Of a stretch of 8,733 nucleotides of DNA, positions 6,901 to 8,733 are shown one piece after another. Below the pieces are notes generated by a model, which worked only from the letters and a program-made list of their open reading frames with translations, did no database searches and was not told the origin of the DNA. This stretch comes from Gemmatimonadota bacterium (lineage in GTDB: Bacteria > Gemmatimonadota > Gemmatimonadetes > Gemmatimonadales > GWC2-71-9). How positions within the stretch are numbered: position 1 is the first letter of the stretch; each line of letters starts with the position of its first letter. The translations under genes were made by a program, and so were the position numbers. Location: contig JANYAG010000069.1 of NCBI GenBank assembly GCA_025361465.1, forward strand, positions 1 to 8,733, in the 5' to 3' direction.

Positions 6901-7542
6901 ATCGGTGCCCGGCGAGAGAATGGCGCCGAGGAAGAAGTTGACGACGATTGCGTAGCGCCGGAGGGACGAGTACTTCTGGTAGGACATGATCCCGATCCAG
7001 GCCAGCAGGACCATCACCAGCGGCAGCTCGAAGGAGATGCCGAACGCGAGCAGCACCTGCATCACGAAGGAGAAATACTCATCGGTCGTGATGAAGTTGT
7101 TGAACGTATCGGGCATGAAGTTCATCAGGAAATCCAGCCCCATCGGCGTGACATAGAACCAGCCGATCGCCGCCCCGATGAAGAACAAGACGAATCCGAC
7201 ACCCAGCGCCGGGAGCATGGCCTTCTTCTCGCGCGCATACAGGGCCGGCGAGAGAAAGGCCCAGACCTGATACAGGACGAATGGGGCCGCCACCGCGAGG
7301 CCAAACGTCGCGCCGACCTTCAGCACCACCATCACCTGGTCGGTCACGCCGTGGACCGCGAGCCGGTGGCCCGGGAGGTAGGGCGCGATCGGTGCCGACA
7401 GCACCTTCACCAGGTTGAAGTGGGCCGTTCCCCAAATCCCGAGCCCCACCCCGATGATGACCGCGAGGAGGGAGCGAAGGATGCGGAAACGCAGTTCCTC
7501 GAGGTGGTCGAGGAACGGCATCTCGCCGGAGGACTTGGTCAT
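3994..7542 (-). CDS. TatC-LptD fusion: Sec-independent translocase subunit joined in frame to LPS-assembly outer-membrane protein
   Basis: A single 1182-aa frame with two complete proteins. Residues 1-240 are TatC: the cytoplasmic start HLEELR (13-18, with the E and R that contact the twin-arginine motif), YQVWAFLSPALYAREKK (91-107), FELP with E172, SPGTD with D214, and six membrane helices ending LLVLYELGVAGAYIV. Residues 241-267 form a signal-peptide-like seventh hydrophobic segment. Residues about 305-480 are the LptA/OstA-like periplasmic domain of LptD. Residues about 480-1182 are a beta-barrel of the Bacteroidetes-like type (PLVWLPFIFQDTKSKRSSG, LGYYWAPNDYLDVKAQVDWY), with Pro-rich stretches at about 1027-1036 and 1069-1093. 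TatC recognises Tat signal peptides in the inner membrane; LptD inserts LPS into the outer leaflet. The two must end up in different membranes, so cleavage after residue 267 or internal initiation is expected. It begins 20 bases after cpoB. Both domain calls are firm; how the product is processed is inferred. Confidence 0.88.
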   Translation of the reverse strand: MTKSSGEMPFLDHLEELRFRILRSLLAVIIGVGLGIWGTAHFNLVKVLSAPIAPYLPGHRLAVHGVTDQVMVVLKVGATFGLAVAAPFVLYQVWAFLSPALYAREKKAMLPALGVGFVLFFIGAAIGWFYVTPMGLDFLMNFMPDTFNNFITTDEYFSFVMQVLLAFGISFELPLVMVLLAWIGIMSYQKYSSLRRYAIVVNFFLGAILSPGTDVFSMIVFTVPLLVLYELGVAGAYIVARRKRLRDAAVAGIILLALCGLPQGLRAQVPSKPAAGGRAPPTAQDTMRRAPITRTLDSAAAKRLGLPDKPTVTFPVPDSIAQALLTRKGFGVTEMVGDSAVLSPDGPKFVIDGHAGIRRDTSTFEAHQLRYDNATCELVGSGEPHLFQGVPPRPLVGRITSINTCKERVVVSDAFTSVNEMGGDWFLRGNFAIDSSGARFYMAHGEFTSCDLPIPDYHFNAGQVKWVSNSILVARPAVLYVRDVPLVWLPFIFQDTKSKRSSGILIPRFGFNDIVRPERTYNRAITNLGYYWAPNDYLDVKAQVDWYANRYLAYGANLRYNWRNRFLDGDFAYSKQVQDNGANGLTLGWTHNQRFNIATTIQLSFNYMSNATVVRNNAIDPLLNTASIRSSLNFTKRLRWGNVTIGGNRSESISDGSGTMTLPSLSISPGDFALSRLITWSPNLQVTNDLQFKLAPTSPGVIIGNGSLDTSRATGHSRLTRVSLPTPLRIGQFTLNNNITLNDQQTVNRVTRTSRRPDSTTADPNDSVTVSLTREGSFSSGMDFNTGINLPQLLRNSWKVTPTVGITNIVVNYPLFYRSDATNGKWVMQGKKLQFRLSAAPNFYVLTRGAVGPAARLRYALSPQLSFEYAPKATLPAEFAKALSDGGLQTLTATPAAMTGSITLSQNIQAKPHRAPGDTLSAASTARPITVLSINTSTVSYDFEQAKLPGRTGWTTSTLNNTLGSDLLPGFSLSLGHDLWKGQVGSDTAKFSPYLSNVAANFSLSSRTFNGLARLLGLASRSVATGPLAPPPAQVPVRQGMFGSSSTGLPPALGRTGLTASVNYTLSRPRPNAGVNVPSVPEDPFGRPPIVIPIVTNSQSSVGLNMSFSPTMYWAVRWNTQYNATAKRFESQQIQLERTLHDWRATFNFTKNANGNYALVFSIFLMRLTDIKFDYQQQTIQP
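6742..6828 (-). other. lptD: Signal-peptide-like junction between TatC and LptD, with possible internal GTG start
   Basis: Codons 239-267 of the fusion read (V/M)ARRKRLRD, then AAVAGIILLALCGL, then PQGLRA before QVPSKPAAGG. This is a basic n-region, a hydrophobic h-region and a signal peptidase I-type end (L-x-A before Q268). Codon 239 is GTG (6828-6826), and GGGGG lies 8 bases upstream as a weak ribosome-binding candidate. Initiation there would make a free LptD precursor with an ordinary Sec signal. Without it, TatC's cytoplasmic C-terminus would lead into the same segment as a seventh helix with the correct orientation for export. Confidence 0.6.
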
Positions 7543-7562
7543 GGGAAGCTCAGGCCGGTCGA

Positions 7563-8318
7563 TTACGGCTTGCGGATTTTCTGGAGCGCGGCGGGGTACT
7601 CGACGCTGTCGGGAAAATCCTTGACGATCTGCTGGTAATACTGCCGGGCCGCGTCACTGTTCCCGCGCCGCTCTTCCAGCGCCCCCAGCTTGAGCAGCGC
7701 CGTCGGGGTCGCGCTCGACTTGGGCAGCTTGAGCACCTGCAGATAGTAGCCCCGCGCCGAATCGGGCTGAGCCGCATCGAACGTGCTCCCGATCCGGATC
7801 AGCGCGGTGGCCGCGTAGGGCGAATTGGGAAAGCGCGACAGCAGGTCGTGGTAGGCATCGCGCGCCGTCTGGGTGCGGCCGGCCAGCAGTTCCCGGTAGG
7901 CGGCCGCGTTGATCTGGTCATCGCTCGCCCCCGCACCGGCGCTGTCCCCGGCCGCCGCGGGCGCCTGGCGCGATTCGATGTCGGTCCGAATCTGGGCCAG
8001 TTTCTGTGCGCTGACGTTCATCGATTGCGCGAGCACGCTGATGTCGCGCCGCAGGTCGTCGGTCGACGACTGCGCATTCCTGTCGACCTGGGCCAGGCGC
8101 TCGTCCAGCGCCCGCGTGAGGGCCAGCAGCGAGTCCATCAGCCGCTGCTGCTGGGCCAGGAGCTGGGCCAGCGCGGCGCCGCGCGCCGAGTCGGCACGCG
8201 CCTGCTCCCGCTGGCCCACCAGCACCTGCGTTTCGACCCGGCGCACCTGCCCCGGCGTGGCACACGCCGCCACGCTGAAGCCAAGGCAAAGCACGGTGCG
8301 CCAGGATGGAATGGTCAT
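7563..8318 (-). CDS. cpoB: CpoB/YbgF-like Tol-Pal coordinator, predicted lipoprotein
   Basis: A 251-aa envelope protein with the CpoB/YbgF plan. A short signal is followed by a long Gln/Ala/Arg/Asp-rich coiled coil (about residues 25-115), an Ala/Gly-rich linker (about 118-130), and a C-terminal TPR domain (about 135-250: AYRELLAGRTQTARDAYHDL, PYAATALIRIG, ALLKLGALEERRGNSDAARQY, FPDSVEYPAAL). In the family, the coiled coil trimerises and the TPRs bind TolA and link outer-membrane constriction to peptidoglycan synthesis. Unlike E. coli CpoB, which is soluble, this one has a lipobox VAAC with Cys19, and no Asp follows it, so it is probably an outer-membrane lipoprotein. The ATG overlaps the pal stop (ATGA), which fixes the start and indicates coupling. 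Confidence 0.85.
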   Translation of the reverse strand: MTIPSWRTVLCLGFSVAACATPGQVRRVETQVLVGQREQARADSARGAALAQLLAQQQRLMDSLLALTRALDERLAQVDRNAQSSTDDLRRDISVLAQSMNVSAQKLAQIRTDIESRQAPAAAGDSAGAGASDDQINAAAYRELLAGRTQTARDAYHDLLSRFPNSPYAATALIRIGSTFDAAQPDSARGYYLQVLKLPKSSATPTALLKLGALEERRGNSDAARQYYQQIVKDFPDSVEYPAALQKIRKP

Positions 8319-8733
8319 GGTGCCTGCAGCACCTGGCCACCGGCCGTCACTTCGAACTCATCGCGGCGATTCTTCGCCCACGCCGCCTCATTGGAGGAAG
8401 CATCGAGCGGCTTTTCACGCCCGAGGGAGGAGACGTCAATCCGCGAGGGATCGATCCCGATCCGAACCAGGTACTCCTTGGCGGCGGTCGCGCGCTTCAT
8501 CCCGAGGGTGATGTTGTAGTCATCCGAGCCGCGCTCATCGCAGTGCCCGGTGACCCGAATCTTGGCGGCGGGGTTCTTCTTGAGGATGGCCGCCTTCATG
8601 TCCAGCGTCGCCTTGTCCTCATCCTTGATGGTGGCCTGGTCATAGTCGAAGTGGATCATCGTAGCCAGCGAAGCCGTCACTCGGGCCGTGATCGCCGCTG
8701 CCGACTCACCGGTCGCCGCGGCCGGCGCCGTGG
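8315..8733 (-). CDS. pal: Peptidoglycan-associated lipoprotein Pal, OmpA-like domain (5' end beyond window)
   Basis: The frame is open to the right edge, so about 139 C-terminal residues are seen and the lipoprotein signal is not. An Ala/Thr-rich linker leads to a complete OmpA-C-like peptidoglycan-binding domain: IHFDYDQATI, the helix KATLDMKAAILKK, VTGHCDERGSDDYNITLGMKRA, YLVRIGIDPSRI, SSLGREKPLDAS and AWAKNRRDEF. The Asp in CDERG and the Arg of NRRDEF correspond to the pair that grips meso-diaminopimelate in this family. The form GHCDERG in place of GHADERG is one seen in several non-proteobacterial Pal proteins. A GTG at 8680 is inside the linker and is unlikely to be the start. Pal anchors the outer membrane to the wall with TolB and TolA; cpoB follows with an ATGA overlap, as in tol-pal operons. 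Confidence 0.9.
   Translation of the reverse strand, partial: TAPAAATGESAAAITARVTASLATMIHFDYDQATIKDEDKATLDMKAAILKKNPAAKIRVTGHCDERGSDDYNITLGMKRATAAKEYLVRIGIDPSRIDVSSLGREKPLDASSNEAAWAKNRRDEFEVTAGGQVLQAP

Noticed and set aside
5770..7638. 622-codon open frame on the plus strand opposite TatC-LptD
   Set aside because: It is rich in His, Asp, Arg and Gln with no recognisable fold, typical of the antisense of a GC-rich membrane-protein gene. The opposite strand has clear TatC and LptD motifs.

Overview
This is a high-GC, Gram-negative (diderm) chromosomal window made almost entirely of cell-envelope genes. Nothing suggests a mobile element, CRISPR array, tRNA or rRNA. The Bacteroidetes-like form of the LptD barrel protein, a Pal-type protein with a GHCDERG motif, and the SurA/PpiD-like, TPR, polyprenyl synthase and TatA order suggest Gemmatimonadota or a relative. 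That assignment is an inference from protein style; no search was run.

Layout. At the left edge, the 3' end of a SurA/PpiD-like periplasmic peptidyl-prolyl isomerase runs rightward (2-298). It converges on a long leftward gene series, with a perfect 14-bp hairpin (325-358) between them. Everything else is on the minus strand. Read in transcription order from the right edge: the C-terminal part of pal (8733-8315), a cpoB/ybgF-type lipoprotein gene joined to pal by an ATGA overlap (8318-7563), and a very long reading frame that fuses a complete TatC to a complete LptD-like outer-membrane protein (7542-3994). A 181-bp gap follows, with a possible promoter and three copies of AAGTGTRG. Then come a 632-aa TPR protein (3812-1914), a long-chain polyprenyl diphosphate synthase joined by a GTGA overlap (1917-925), a DUF4321-like small membrane protein with a 1-bp overlap (925-653), and tatA (640-383).

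How they work together. Pal and CpoB belong to the Tol-Pal system that holds the outer membrane to peptidoglycan during division. LptD inserts lipopolysaccharide into the outer leaflet. TatC and TatA form the twin-arginine export pathway for folded proteins. The polyprenyl synthase supplies a prenyl chain, probably for menaquinone or a lipid carrier. The right half may be one transcription unit (pal-cpoB-tatC::lptD) and the left half a second one (TPR-polyprenyl synthase-DUF4321-tatA) with its own promoter in the 181-bp gap, although readthrough is possible.

The most notable feature is the TatC-LptD fusion. TatC ends exactly after its sixth membrane helix. The next residues form a textbook Sec signal peptide that leads straight into LptD, all in one uninterrupted frame. 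The topology is consistent: TatC ends in the cytoplasm, so the signal peptide would act as a seventh helix delivering LptD to the periplasm. Either the product is a self-processing polyprotein, or LptD is also started internally at a GTG.
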